From the NCBI GenBank assembly GCA_009823505.1, contig VZQC01009557.1, positions 9,783 through 73,782 of the forward strand: a stretch of 64,000 nt of DNA, given 5' to 3'. The stretch is from Rhizomys pruinosus (lineage: Eukaryota; Chordata; Mammalia; Rodentia; Spalacidae). Positions within the stretch are counted from its first letter, which is position 1, and each line of letters starts with the position of its first letter. Made by a program: the position numbers and the translations under genes. Below are positions 23,385 through 36,258 of this stretch, one piece after another. Below the pieces are notes generated by a model. The model saw only the letters and a list, made by a program, of their open reading frames with translations, did not search any database and was not told where the DNA came from.

Positions 23385-23565
23385 GGCTGGTGTGATGGCT
23401 CAAAGCGTGTTAGTCAACCAAGAGCAATTCATAAGTGCAGAGCAAGAAAAGCTAAATTCTGTTGATGTTGAAAGTCAGCATGTCTAAATAGTGAGTTCCC
23501 AAGGCAGCTGGGAGTTATATATAGGGACGGCCCCTGTAAAAAATTGGATCATCAAGAATATAAAA
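23385..23565 (+). repeat. decayed B2/B3- or B4-like SINE
   Basis: It starts with a typical head 'gggctggtgtgatggctca'. The rest is barely recognisable, with a B1-like 'tagtgagttcccaaggcagc' near 23489. Possibly a chimeric B4-type element. Confidence 0.35.
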
Positions 23566-25518
23566 GCTAAACCCTCCTGTTACCACCTGTCCTATAACTT
23601 CTCCTGAGGATCAGGTGACCTGGAGCAACCATCCAGAAATACTGTCTGGAAAATATTCAGTAAAAATCCAAGAATTATGAATTCATCAAATTTAAATTTA
23701 CAGCCTTTTGAGTAGCACTTAATGAATTCACAACCCATTCGCCTGTTCAAGCTAAGAAACAAGAAGTCTTTGTCGCCAGCATATCCATTGCTTATAAATG
23801 TGGGGAACCACTAGTCCTGGCAGACACCTTGGTTTTTAGATCCCTGTTCAGGTAGCATTGTCTTCGGTAAGTAATCTTGCTTAATGAAGGGCATAAATAC
23901 ATAGTGAGTGATGAGGTCGATTTATGGATACAAAGAGAACACAACTTATCCATACCTAGAGGACAAAATATGCTATCCTCTAGAATTCTTCAGTTTGAGG
24001 ACTGATAAGATCCTAATGTATGAACTTTGATAATATTACATTGTAAAAAAAAAAATAGGATGCTATATGAATTCTTTCAGTGCTCTCTGTTATTTTTGGC
24101 AAACACTGTGTACTTGGAAAGCATCTCCACAGATAACAGGAGACAACTGCTCACAGGTAAGAGGTAATAGTGGAAGACTCCATCGAGCTGAGGTGACAGT
24201 GACGAAAAAACAACCCACCAGGAACATGTGTCTTACCTGGTCAAAATTCCTATCTATATGTGTTTCCATTCTGAGCGAATCCTCAACAGGAAAACATCGA
24301 GAATGTGGCAAGTAAGCGTAAAGAGGGAAACTCAGCAGTTCATCTTCAATTGGCGCTAGAAGTTCAATTTCTGGTAGGGGGTCATGGTTACCACCCAGTG
24401 CAATTGCTTACTTGCTGAGAAATGGGAAGTTATTTAACATTTTCCAAGCTTTGTAACTCCGGGATGCCAATACAACAACCACCAACGGAAAATCGTTGTG
24501 AACTATTTGAAAATGAGAAATCTAGAATTTGCCTACTCTATAGAAGCAGATTGGTGTGGTCCATTACATAGGTGTTTTATTATTACAAGGATATTATTTA
24601 TTAAAGATAGAATATATCCTAGGATTTTGCCAGAGTCAGTGAGAAAGTGGGACGACAAAGAAGCATATTCACATTGCGAGCCTTCGATATTAGAAGAATG
24701 TGGAAATGTCCTCACTCTCATTTGTGTCGACCAGCTATATTGGACAGAGACGTTTTGGATTGAGAGAACATTAGCATACTGGCAGAACAGTTATTGTCCA
24801 TATTCACATTACAGTGAACTGAGAAGGGGGTGGGGGTGGGGGTGAGTTTTGAGGATTCAGCACCTTTGAGGAGAAAAAGAAAGCAACAAAACAATTGGAG
24901 GCTAGATGAAATTTTCACTCTTGGGATTAAAAGCAGAAATCCCAATATGAGGTGTTGGGATGAAGGTTGTGCCATTTCAGTCGCAATGATGGTGATGCAA
25001 TTTTTAAAGAAGTTGGTCAGACGAGGTTCGAAGGGGAAAGGAAGTATCCATTGAGAAAGTTCAGTAGTGGAAACTTAGAGCACTGCTTCACGGCCTAAGC
25101 AGCAAAGAGACTGGCACATGTCTGATGGGTGCTCAATTATCGCTTGGGTTCGGCAAGATTCGAGCCTGTTGGTTCTTATCCAGCGCGAATTATATATAAC
25201 AATCAAGTGCCCATGGGGGCACTAGGGCAAGACATAATGAGCAACTCCCAATGACATGGGAAGGGGGGAGTGGCAGTTGTGCATATATGACACATCTATT
25301 GAGGTTAAAGCACCTCAGAACAAAACCATACACTGCAGAGCTGGATAGTTTTCATCACATAGTGAGAATCTGTGCATAATCAGCAAAGGGACTTAATCAC
25401 TAATGACTGTGATCTGGTCCAGGAAATGCTGCAGTACAGCCCATCTGCTGCTGCTGTAAAATCTAGTCATGTCCTTAGCAGACCTCAGGGAACAGTTTCT
25501 CCCTTCTTCCCCTGGGAG
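23566..25518. other. anonymous DNA left of the minisatellite
   Basis: ORFs at 24067-24315 and 24498-24845 show no family features. 24823-24843 is a G-rich run with three G5 blocks. 25140-25200 has scattered CpGs. A short CTG repeat lies at 25445-25457. The segment ends at a single n (25519) exactly where the tandem array begins. Confidence 0.45.
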
Positions 25519-25519
25519 N

Positions 25520-28500
25520 CCCACCTCCAGGATTGATCAGATAGCAAAGGACCCAGCTCCAGACTGGATCAGAGAGCAAAGGATCCACCCCCAGGATGGA
25601 TCATAGAGCAAAAGGACCTCCAGGTGGATCAGAGAACAAAGGACCCACATCCAGTTGCATCACAGAGCAAAGGACCCCCCTCCAGATGGATCAGAGAGCA
25701 AAAGAACCAACTCCAGGGTGGATCAGAAAGCAAAGGAACCACCTCCAGAATGGATCAGAAAGCAAAGGAACCACCTCCATCCGCTCGTCCAGAGAGGCCA
25801 AGGGCACCTCTCCAGGATGGATCAGAGAGTAAAGGACCCACCTCAAGGATGGATCTGATAGTAAAGGACCACCTCCAGGATGGACAGACAAGTATAGGAC
25901 CCACCTCCAGGATGGATCTGAGAGTAAAGGTCCCACACTCCTGGGATCGAGAGAGGACCTGGTCCAGGAGACTGAAGATAGGACCACCTCCATGATGGAT
26001 CAGAGAAGCAAAGGGCCCGCCTCCAGGATGGAGATTAAAAGACCAACCGCAGGATGGACAGAGGTAAAGGACCCACCTCTAGGATGGAACAGAGAGAAAG
26101 GATCCCACCATCCGGATGGATCAGAAGCTAAAGGGACCGCCTCCAGGATAGGAACGTCCAGGGGACAGAGGTAAAGGACCCTCTAGGATGTATGAGAGAG
26201 TAAAAGACCACCTCAGGATTGTGGATCAGAGAGTAAAGGACCCCTCCAGAGGACGAAGAGTCAAAGACCTCTCTCCAGGATGGATCACGAGAGCAAAGGA
26301 CCCACTTCTCCGGCCATGTGGATATCAAGAACATAGGGACGCCTCCGGAGGATTGAGAGAGTAAAGACAACAGCTGCAGGATGGATTAGAGAGTAAAGCC
26401 ACCGCCAGGATAGATCAGAGAGCAAAGGGACCGCCTCCAGAAGGATGAGAGAGTAAAAGACCTAACCGTGCAATGGAATGGATTCAGAGAGCAAAGGATC
26501 CTCCCTCCAGGAGGATCAGCAGAGCATAAATACCCGCATGCGCAGGATGGATTGATGAGCAAAGGACCCACTCCATCTCATGACAGAACTGACAAAGACA
26601 AAGGAACCATCCTCCAGGACATCAGAGAGCAAAGGACCGCCTCCAGGAGGATCAGAGAGCAAGGACCAACGCCTCCAGGATACCTAGAGAGCAAATGGAC
26701 CTGTCTCATGGTGGATCAGAGACAAAGGACGCCCACCCCTGGATGGAATCAAGAGCAAAGACCACCTCCAGGATGGACAGAGAGCAAAGGACCCACCTCC
26801 AGAGAAGATCAGAGAGGGCAAATGCCCTCAAGCCTCCAGGAGATGGATCTAGAGGAGCAAAGCCCACCTCCAGTGATGGATCAGAGAGAAAGGGGCACGC
26901 CAAGAATTGTGTTACACCTACCTACCAGGATGGATCAGAGAGTAAAGGACACTACACCCAGGACTGGATCAGAAGAGCAAAGGACCCACTCCAATATGGA
27001 CCAGAGAAGCAATAGGAACGACCTCACAGGATGATCCACAGAAGCAAAGGATCACCGTCTCAGATGCGATCAGCAGAGTAAAGACACTCACAGGACGGAT
27101 CAAGAGAGCAACAGGAACCCACTCCAGGATCTGAATAGTGCGAGTAAATGAACGCTCCTCTCCAGATGGGATCAGACAGTAAAGGACACTCACCTGGGAT
27201 GGATAAGAGAGAAAGACCCAACCTCGGCGAGGATGGATCAGAGAGCAAAAGACTCACCGCCGAGGATGGATCAGAGAGTAAAGGACCCTTCCTCAAGGAG
27301 ATCAGTGAGTCAAAGGAACCACCTCCTGATGGATCAGAGAGCAAAGGGCACCGCCATCCAGGAGGATGAGAGAGAAAAAGACCAACCTGCAGGCACGATC
27401 AGAAAGGACCGCACCTCGCAGATATGATCAGAGAAGTAAAGGAACACCCCAGTCCCCAGTGATGGGTATCAGAGCCCAGTCAAAGGACCACCCCAATATG
27501 GATCAGAAGAGCAAAAGGACCCCTCCAGGAGGATTGAGAGAGCAGTAAAAGAACCTAACCTGCAGGATGGATCTAGGAGAGTAAAGGTACCCACTTCGAC
27601 CAGGTGAACGAGAGCAAAGACCGCCTCCAGAGAGGATGAGAGAGTAATAAGAACAACCTGCAGGATGATATCAGAGAGCCAATCCAGGACCCTCCCTCAT
27701 CAGCGCATGGATCAAGAAGAGCAAAAATTACCCGTCATCCAGGATGGATCTGAGAGCTCAAAGGACCACACCTCCATCGACGGAAATGAAGAAGCCTCCA
27801 GATGATCAGGCCAAGGACCGTCCTCAGGATTCATCAGAGAGCAAAGGCCCCAAAGCCGCACCATGAATGAGACCAGATAGAGAACAGGACCAGCCCACCT
27901 TACCATGATGTAGGACCTCATTTGATCTAGAGTTCAAGAGACACCACCTCCATGATGGATCAGGAGCACAACGTACCGTCTACCTCCGTGACAGAGAGAA
28001 ATGGACCCACTCAGATAGAAGCAAAGGAACCCACCCTCCAGAAGAATGGATCAGGGAGACAAAGGAACCCATGAGGGATTCACGGTAAGCAAAGACACCC
28101 CAGGACTGGATGAGAGAGCTAAAGGACCACCGTCGACGGGGTAGCTCTCAGGATGGATACAGAAAAATCTGCCTCTGGTGTAGAGAGAGGACATCCCAAT
28201 CCAGGTATGGTAGAGCAAAGGACCCAGCTATCAGGTATGATCAGAGAGAAGGACACGTTCCATTGAACAGGGAAGACACCCACAGACGGATCAAGAGAGC
28301 AAAGGACCCACTCAGGATCGATCAGTGAAGGCAAAGACCCCCTCCAGGGGATCAGACAGTAAAGGACACTCGCAGGACGGATCAGAGAGAAAGTAACCCA
28401 ACCTCCAGGATGAATCAGAGAGGCAAAGCGACCCCGCATCAGGATTATCAGAGAGCAAAGGACCCAACCTCCAGGACGGATCAGAGACAAAGGACCCGCC

Positions 28501-31500
28501 ATCCAAGTGATGGACCAGAGAACAATAGACCCTCCACCAGGATCGATCAGAGAGAAAGGACCACCTCTCGCAGGAGGATCAGGAGAGTAAGGGACACCTC
28601 CGTCCAGGATATGGACTTCAGCCAGACTAAAGACCCTCCTCCAGGATGTGATACGAGAAGCAAATAGACCTGCCTGTCGGATGGATCAGAGAGCAAAGGA
28701 CCTGACCTCCAGGATGGATCAGAGAGTAATGGCCCCATCCTGCCAGGCATGATCAGAGAGCAAAGGACCTGCCGCCAGGGTGATCAGAGAACGCAAAGGA
28801 CCCACCTCCAGTGATAGATAAGGAGAGCAAGGACCCGACTCTAGGATGATCAGAGAGCAAGGGACCCAACTATCCATGCGATGGATCAGAGAGAAAGACA
28901 CCTACATCCTACGATTGTGAGACAGAGAGTAAATAGGAACCCAACTCCCAGGAGGATCAGTAGGAACAAAAGACCACACTAACAGGAGGTATAGAAGCTA
29001 AGGGCCCTCGCTCCAGGATAACAGGCAAAGGATTCTGGGATGTCAGAGCAGAGAACCTTTCTCCAGGATGCGAATCAGGAGAGTAAAGGACCCACCTCCA
29101 GGATGGATAAGAGAGTAAAAAGGACCGCTCCCTGACAGTATGGATCAGAGAGTAAAGGACCCGCCCTCAGTAAGTAGGCCCACTCCAGGAATATCAGAGA
29201 GCAAAGACGCCTCCTCCAAGGATGGGAATTCAGAGAGTAAAGGACCCACCTCAGGATGGATTGATAGTAAAGGACCCACCATCCAGGATGGATCATAAGC
29301 AAAGGACCCCCTCCAGTAGGACTGAATAAGGGAGTAAATCCTCTGCTAGAATGGATCAGAGAGCAAAGGATCCTACCTCCGTATGGATTAGAGATAAGAC
29401 CCACCGAGATCAGAGAGTAAGACCCACCTCCAGGATGGATCTAGAATAAAGGACCCAGTCTCCATATGGATCACAGTCATCTCCGGACGAGGAGACAAAG
29501 ACCCACCTCCAGGTGGATCGAGAGTAAAGGCCACCGTCTTCAGGATGATCACAGAGAAAGGAAACCACTCCAGGAGTGGATTGAGAGTAAAGGACCCACC
29601 TCCAGGATGGATCAAGAGCAATGACCACCATCGGAGGTGATCAGAGAAGCAAATGAGGATACCACCTCTCAGATGGATCCGAGAGGGCAAAGGACCGCCT
29701 CGGCGATGAGAGGACTGCTCACAGAAGGCAGGATAAAAATATGGCCCTCACAGGATAGATCAGAAGAGCAACAGGCCCAGCCTGCCAGCGAATGGGACAG
29801 AGAGAAGTCAATACGGACCCCCGCCTGCGATGGATCAGAGACAAAAGACCTCTTGCCTGGATGGATCAGAGACCAAAGACCGGATGAGAGCTACCGCCCA
29901 GGATGGATACAGTGAGCAAAGGACCCACTCTCTGGATGGATCAGAGAGCAAAGTACTCACCTCTAAGCACGAGGAGTAAGAGGAAAGGACGACCATCTCC
30001 AGTTTGGCATCAGAGAGCAAAGGATCACAACTCTCGGAGATGAGAGAGTGCCAAGGACCTGTCCAGGTTGGAACAGAGAGCAAGGACCACACTTCCAGGA
30101 AGATCGAGAGCTAAGGACCCACCGTCACTAGATTGCTGTATCGAGTATATCATTAAGGTAACTACATTTAAATGTGCTTTTTTATCAGAGTAGCAGTAGG
30201 ACGCTCATCAACTCCGATTAGAATAGATCTGAGCATTTAGATGGACGGTCGAATCCTTCAGGTTACGATCAGATGATTCGCGAAAGGACACCACCCATAG
30301 GATTTCTAGGCAGAGCCCGACCAGAGATCATAGAAGAAAAGATTCATCAGGAATGGTATCAAGGTACCGACCTCCACCAGAAGGATAGAACAAGGCCACC
30401 TACCCAGTATCCAAAGAGAGAAAGGACCCACCTCACGGGAGAGTGGATTCGTGAGAGATAAATAGGCCTACCTCCAGATGGACTCAGAGATGCAAAGGAC
30501 CTCTAAGACAGAGCGGACCACTCCAGGATGGATCAGGAGCATAAGGACCCACCTCCAGGATGGTATCAGAGAGCAAAGGACCTGACCTGCCAGATGTGAT
30601 TCATGAGACAAAGGACCGACCGCCTCCATAGGTCAGGATCAAGGAAGTCTGATGGATAATAAAGAAGGCCACCATCCGAGTTGGATGCAGAGAGCAAAAG
30701 ACCCACGATCTCAGGGGGATGCGTAAAACAAGGCATCTAGGAGTCGAAAGCGACCCACACCTAGCTGACGAGTATGAGGCCAAACTCGAGAGGACACAGA
30801 AAGCCATCTACAGGAGTATCAGAGAGCAAAGTGGATCCCCCCCAGAATGATCAAGAGCAAGGGACCCTCCTCCTATTTGGATGGGAGTCAAGAGAGCTGT
30901 GAACCACCCGAGGAACGACCTCCTAGATGAGGAATCCAGCCAAGCACCATATATAAGGATAAAGGACCTCCGGCAGGATGGATCAGAGGTTAAAGGACCC
31001 ATCCAGGATGGATCAGAATGAGGAGTAAAGTCCGCAACATCCGAGGCAGAGGATCAGAGAGGCAGAGGAGGCTCCATTCCTCCGAGATGGATCAGGAGTA
31101 AAAAGGACCCACACCCAGGTGATCACAGCACCAAAAGCGACAGCCTCCAAGGATGGAACAGGGAGAAAGGACCCCTCCTCCAGGAAGGACCAGAGATGTA
31201 AAGGACCCACCTCCAAGGAGGGATCAATAGAGTGAAGGATCCACCTCCAGATGGATCAGAGAGGAAAAGACCCTCTGAGGATGGATCAAGAGATAAAGGA
31301 CCACCTCCAGGATGATCGATAGCAAAGGACCCATCTCCAGGTATGGATCAGAGATTAAAGGACCCAGCTCCAGGATAGATCTGAGAGTAAAGGTCCAACC
31401 TCCAGGATCGATCAGACAATCAAAGGACTCACCTCTCAGGATTGGAATCAGAGAGATAAAGACCCACCTACGTCAGGTGACTAGAAGTAAAGGACCCACC

Positions 31501-34500
31501 TCCAGAAACTGGATCATGAGAGTAGGACCCACGCTCCAGAGATCTAAGAGAGTAAAGATACCCACCTCCACGAGGATCAGAGAGCAAAGGACCCACCCCA
31601 GGATGGATCAGAGAGCAATCAGGACCTAAGGCCCTCCAGGAACAGATCAGAGAGCAAAGAACCTGCCTCCAGATGGATCAGCAGACAAAGGACCACCTCC
31701 AGGATGTATCAGAGGCCAAGGACCCACCTCCCGACATGGATCAGAGAAGCAAATTGGATCGCCGCACGACTAAGACATAGGACTACATCTTCAAGGAGAA
31801 CAGATGACCAACACCCTCCAGGTGGAATCTCAAAGAAGCACGCTCCAGATGATAGAGGACCCACCTCCAGGGTATGGATCAGAGACAAAAGGACCCACCT
31901 CCAGTATGTGTCAGAGAGATCAAAGGACCACCTCAGATTGGATCAGAGAGCTAACAGGACCCACCTCACGGATGGATCAGAGAGCAAAGGACCCACCTCC
32001 AGGTTTTTTTTTTGGATCAGTAAGCAAAGGACCCACCATCCTGGATTGGATCAGAGAGAACTTAGCATCAACCACTCTCAGTCAACGGATAGTAGAGCAA
32101 AGGACCTGACTCCAGGTGGTGCAGAGAGCAAGGAGGACACCCAACTCCAAGAGGAATGAGTAGAGTAGAAGACCTGCCTCCAAGGATGGATCAGAGAACT
32201 AAGGACCCACTTTCAGGATGGAACAGAGAGCAAAGGGATACCCACTCCAGGATTGGATCAGAGGCAAAGGCCCCACCTCCAGTATGTGATCAGAGTAAAT
32301 GACCCACCTCAGGATGGATCAGAGAGAAAACTCACCTCCAGGTGTGGATCAGAGAGAAAAGACCCACTCCAGGACGATCTGAGAACAAAGGACCCTCCTC
32401 TAGGGATGATCAGAGAGTAAAGGCCAACTTCCAGGATGGATCAGAGAGCAAAGGACACACCTACAGTATGGGTCAGAGAGTAAAGGACACCACCTCAGGA
32501 TGGATCAGAGAGTAAAAGGACTCCTCCTCCAGGATGGACCAGAGAGCAAAACACCACTTCAAGGATGTATCAGAGAGCATAAGGACCCACCTCGGATGGA
32601 TCAGAGAGCAAAGGAGCCACCTCAGGTGGATCAGAGAGCAAAGAACTCACCTCCAGGATGGATCAAGAGCCAAAGGACCTCAACTCCAGGATGGATCAAT
32701 AGAGCAAGGATCCCACTCTTCCTGGAATGCATCAGAGAGCAAGGACCCACCTCAGAATGATCAGAAGCCAAAGGACTCCCTCTAGGATGGATCAAGAGCA
32801 ATAGGACTCACCGGCTCAGGATGGTCATGAAGAAAAGACACACCACCTCCAGGATGGATCAGATTGAGCAAAGGACCCGCCAGTCCCTAGGATGGATCAG
32901 AGATTAAAGGCCCCACTCCATGATGCATCAAGAGAGTAAAGGACCCAACTCCTAGACGCAGACACCCAGGATGGATAGAGAGCAAAGGACCCACTCCAGG
33001 ATGGAGTAGAAGAGAAAGGACCCACCATCAGGATGGATCAGGCAGAGTACAGGACCCACCTCAAGGGGATCAGATAGAGGCAAGGACCGCACCTCCGTTG
33101 GCGGATCAGAGAGCAAAGGAACTCAACCTCCCGGATGATGACAGAAGGCAAGAACCACCATCTTCCAGGAGTGGATCAGAGATTAAAGGCCCTCCTCCAG
33201 GATGCGATCAGAGAGCCAAACAAACGCTCAAAAAACCACCCTCCCCAGATGATAATGGATCAGAGGCAAAGACCACACTCCGGAATGGATCAGGAGAGCT
33301 AGAAGGACTCCACTCCGGCAGGATGGATCAGAGAGCGAACTAGGACCTCCTACAGGATCAGAGATAGGACTGTCAGGTATCAGAAGAAAAGACCCGCCTC
33401 CAGGATGATCAGAGAGCAAAGGCTCACACCTCCAGGATGGATCACAGAGCAAAAGACCCACCTCGCAGGGATGGATCAGAGAGCAAAGGAACACCTCCAG
33501 GATGGTTCAGAGAGCAAAGGACCCACCTCAAGGATGGATCAGAGAGAGTAAAGGACCCACCTCCAAGAAGAGATAACAGGATCAGAGACTAAAGGACCCA
33601 CCTCCAGAATGGATCGAGAGATAAGGACCTCCTCCGAGGATGGATCGAGAGAAAGACTCAAGATGTAAGGACGCGACACCGTCAGGAGGATCAGAGAGCA
33701 AAGTGACCCTCCGGACGGACAGGCAAGGAAACCAGATATCCAGCAGAGCAAAGGACCCACCATCCAGGATGGATCAGAGCTAAAGCAGCCCACTCTCCAG
33801 GATTATCAGGGTGGCAAAGGACCGCACCTCCAGTGTATCGATTTCAAAGAGAGCTATAAGGACCCACCAAAGGATCGATACAGAAGAGCAAAGGACACGC
33901 CTCTCAGTAGTGGATCCAGAAGAGTAAAGTAAGCAACTCCCACCAGAGATGCTTAGTTAACTCAGAGAGCAAAGGACCCACCTCCAGGATGGATCAGGAG
34001 TAAAGGACCACATCCTAGGATGGTTCAGAGAGTAAAGGACACCGCCTGGGGTCAGGGCCAGGACGGATCAGAGAGCAAAAACCCAGCCTCAGGATGGGTA
34101 TCAGAGAGTACACGGAACCACTTCCAGGATGATCAGAGAGCAAAGAGGACACGCACTCCAGGATGCATCACGAGAGTAAAGGACACTCCACCGAGAGACT
34201 GTGAGATGCAAAGTACAGACCTCCATGATCGATCAGACAGCAAAAGACGGATCAGAGAGCAAAGAGACACCAACTTCCAGAGGTGGATCAGAGAAAGCAA
34301 AGACCCCCCTCCAGGAAGGGCATGGAGAGGGCAAAGACCACCTCCAGTATGGATAGAGAGCAAAGGGACCCACCTCCACGACGGATCAGAGAGTAAAGGC
34401 CCCACTCCAGGATGGAACAGGGAGCAAAGGACCAGTCCAGATGTGATCAGAGAGCTAACTTCTCGGATCAGAATCACTCCAGTGATCGCAGATCAGCTCA

Positions 34501-36088
34501 GAGATAACAAAGACCGCCCCAAATAAGATAGACCCTCCAGGATAGGATCAGAGAGCAAAGACCCACCTCCAGGTGGAATAGAGAGCAAAGGACCCACCTC
34601 CGGATGGATCAGAGAGTAAAGGCCACCTCCAGGAGATCAAGGAATCACTCTGCAGGATCGAGAAAGGACCCACCCCGTTACACACCACAGGATGGATACA
34701 TAGAGCAAAGGACCCACTCCATGATGATTCAGAGAGCAAAGGACCCCAACCTCGGAACGCAGGATAAGGACCATGCTCCAGAACAAGGACCTCAAGGATC
34801 AGTAAAAGTGCCCACCTCCAGGACGGAATCAGAGAGCAAAGGACGCCACCTCCAGGATGGATCATAGAAAAGGACCCAACTCCTGGATGGATCAGAGAGC
34901 AAAGACCCACTCAGGATGGATCAGAGACGCAAAGACCCACCCCAGGATGGAATCACAGAGCAAAGTGCCCACACTCTCAGGACGGATCAGAGAGTAAAAT
35001 GACCCACCTCCAGGACGGAATAGAGACAAAGGACCACCTCAGGATGGATCAGAGAGCAATGGCCCACCTCCGGATGATCGAAAGAGCAAAAGGCCCACTC
35101 CAGATGGATCGAGAGCAAAAAGACCGCTCCAGGATGGATCAGAGGGAAGCAAGGACCAAAACTCAGGATGGATCATGAGAAGCAAAGACCACCTCCAGAT
35201 GGATCAAAAAGGCAAGGCCCCACCCCAGGATGATCAAGAGCAAAGGACCCACTCCAGGATGGAACAGAGAACAAAAGCACCCACTCTCAAGAGGATCAGC
35301 GAGACAAAGGACCCTCCTATCACTGGATTGGGATCAGTAGATGAAAGGACCAACTCGAGGATAGATCTAGAAGATGCTAATGTCCCACCTCACAGGTTGG
35401 ATCAGAGAGCAAAGGCCGCGACCTTCCTAGATGGTATCAGAGAGCAAGGGCCCACCTCCAGGATGGAGTAGAGAGCAAAGGACCCACCTCTCCAGGACGA
35501 TCAGAGAGAAAGGACCCACTCCAGGATGGTCAGAGATCAAAATAGACCCACCCCAGGATGGATCAGAGAGCAAAGGACCCGCCTCCAGAGAGGATCAGAG
35601 AGTAAGGACCCACTCATGACTGGACCAGAGAACAAAGGAACAGCCACCTCCAGGACGGATCAGGAGTAAAGGACCCCGCTCCAGGGTGGATCAGAGAGCA
35701 AAGGCCCACCTCCAGGATGAGTTCAGAGAGCAAAGGACCTGTTTCCACGTGATCAGGAGAACTCCAAGAGATCAAAGCAAAGACCCACCTCCAGATGGAT
35801 TAGAGAGCAAGGACCACTCAGCTAGGATCGAAAAAGGCACACCGAGGAGATCAGAGAGCAAAGGAACCCACCCTCCAGATGGAACAGAGAGCAAAAGGAC
35901 CCACCTCCAGGATGGATCAGAGTGCAAAGGACCCATCTCCAGGATGTATCAGAGAACAAATTACCCACCTACAGGATGGATCAAAGAGCAAAAGACCCAC
36001 CTCCAAGACGGAACAGAGAACAAAGGACCATCTCCAGGATGGAACACATAGCAAAGTACCCATCTCCAGAATGGATCAGAGAGAAGGA
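25520..36088 (+). repeat. 32-bp minisatellite array, about 330 copies
   Basis: Head-to-tail units of 32 bp with the core 'GGATCAGAGAGCAAAGGACC'; a clean unit is 31970-32001. Each unit holds one GATC and one GGATG. Because 32 is not divisible by 3, each frame cycles through three phases, and the consensus plus strand has no stop in any of them. Real copies carry many 1-3 base indels and a frequent C-to-T change (AGCAAAG to AGTAAAG) that creates TAA in one phase. The array is interrupted at 30122-30262 and has a short T-run insert near 32004. Many plus-strand ORFs of 60-188 codons are products of the repeat. Family unknown to me. Confidence 0.95.
30122..30262. other. non-repeat island inside the minisatellite
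   Basis: About 140 bases without the 32-bp unit, containing the palindrome 'catttaaatg'. They divide the array into blocks of about 4.6 and 5.8 kb. Confidence 0.7.
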
Positions 36089-36119
36089 AAAAAAAACAGA
36101 ATCAATAGAACGAATATCA

Positions 36120-36258
36120 ATCAATCAAATCTATCTATCTATCTTATATACCTATCTAACTACATCACACAACACCACACCACACACCACACACAACCAC
36201 ACACACACACACATATTATATATATATATAGCTATATATATATTATATATATATATGA
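36120..36258 (+). repeat. compound (TCTA)n-(CA)n-(TA)n microsatellite
   Basis: Directly right of the minisatellite: 'atctatctatctatct', then CA-rich repeats at 36166-36213 and TA repeats at 36214-36256. Confidence 0.9.

Noticed and set aside
24498..24845. 115-codon plus-strand ORF
   Set aside because: No family features. It is overlapped by antisense ORFs of similar size and has no supporting signals.
26468..27034. 188-codon plus-strand ORF (also 34020-34526 with 168 codons) as a repetitive protein gene
   Set aside because: These are read-through of the stop-free 32-bp unit. Any stretch without a T-variant gives such an ORF in some frame. No start context, splice site or unique domain is present.
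25520..36088. CRISPR array, because of the roughly 32-bp regular repeat
   Set aside because: Units are head-to-tail with no spacers, and the context is a rodent genome.
25520..36088. Centromeric satellite or telomeric repeat
   Set aside because: The unit is 32 bp, not TTAGGG or a long satellite monomer, and it is flanked by ordinary interspersed-repeat DNA. Without a genome-wide count I call it a minisatellite.
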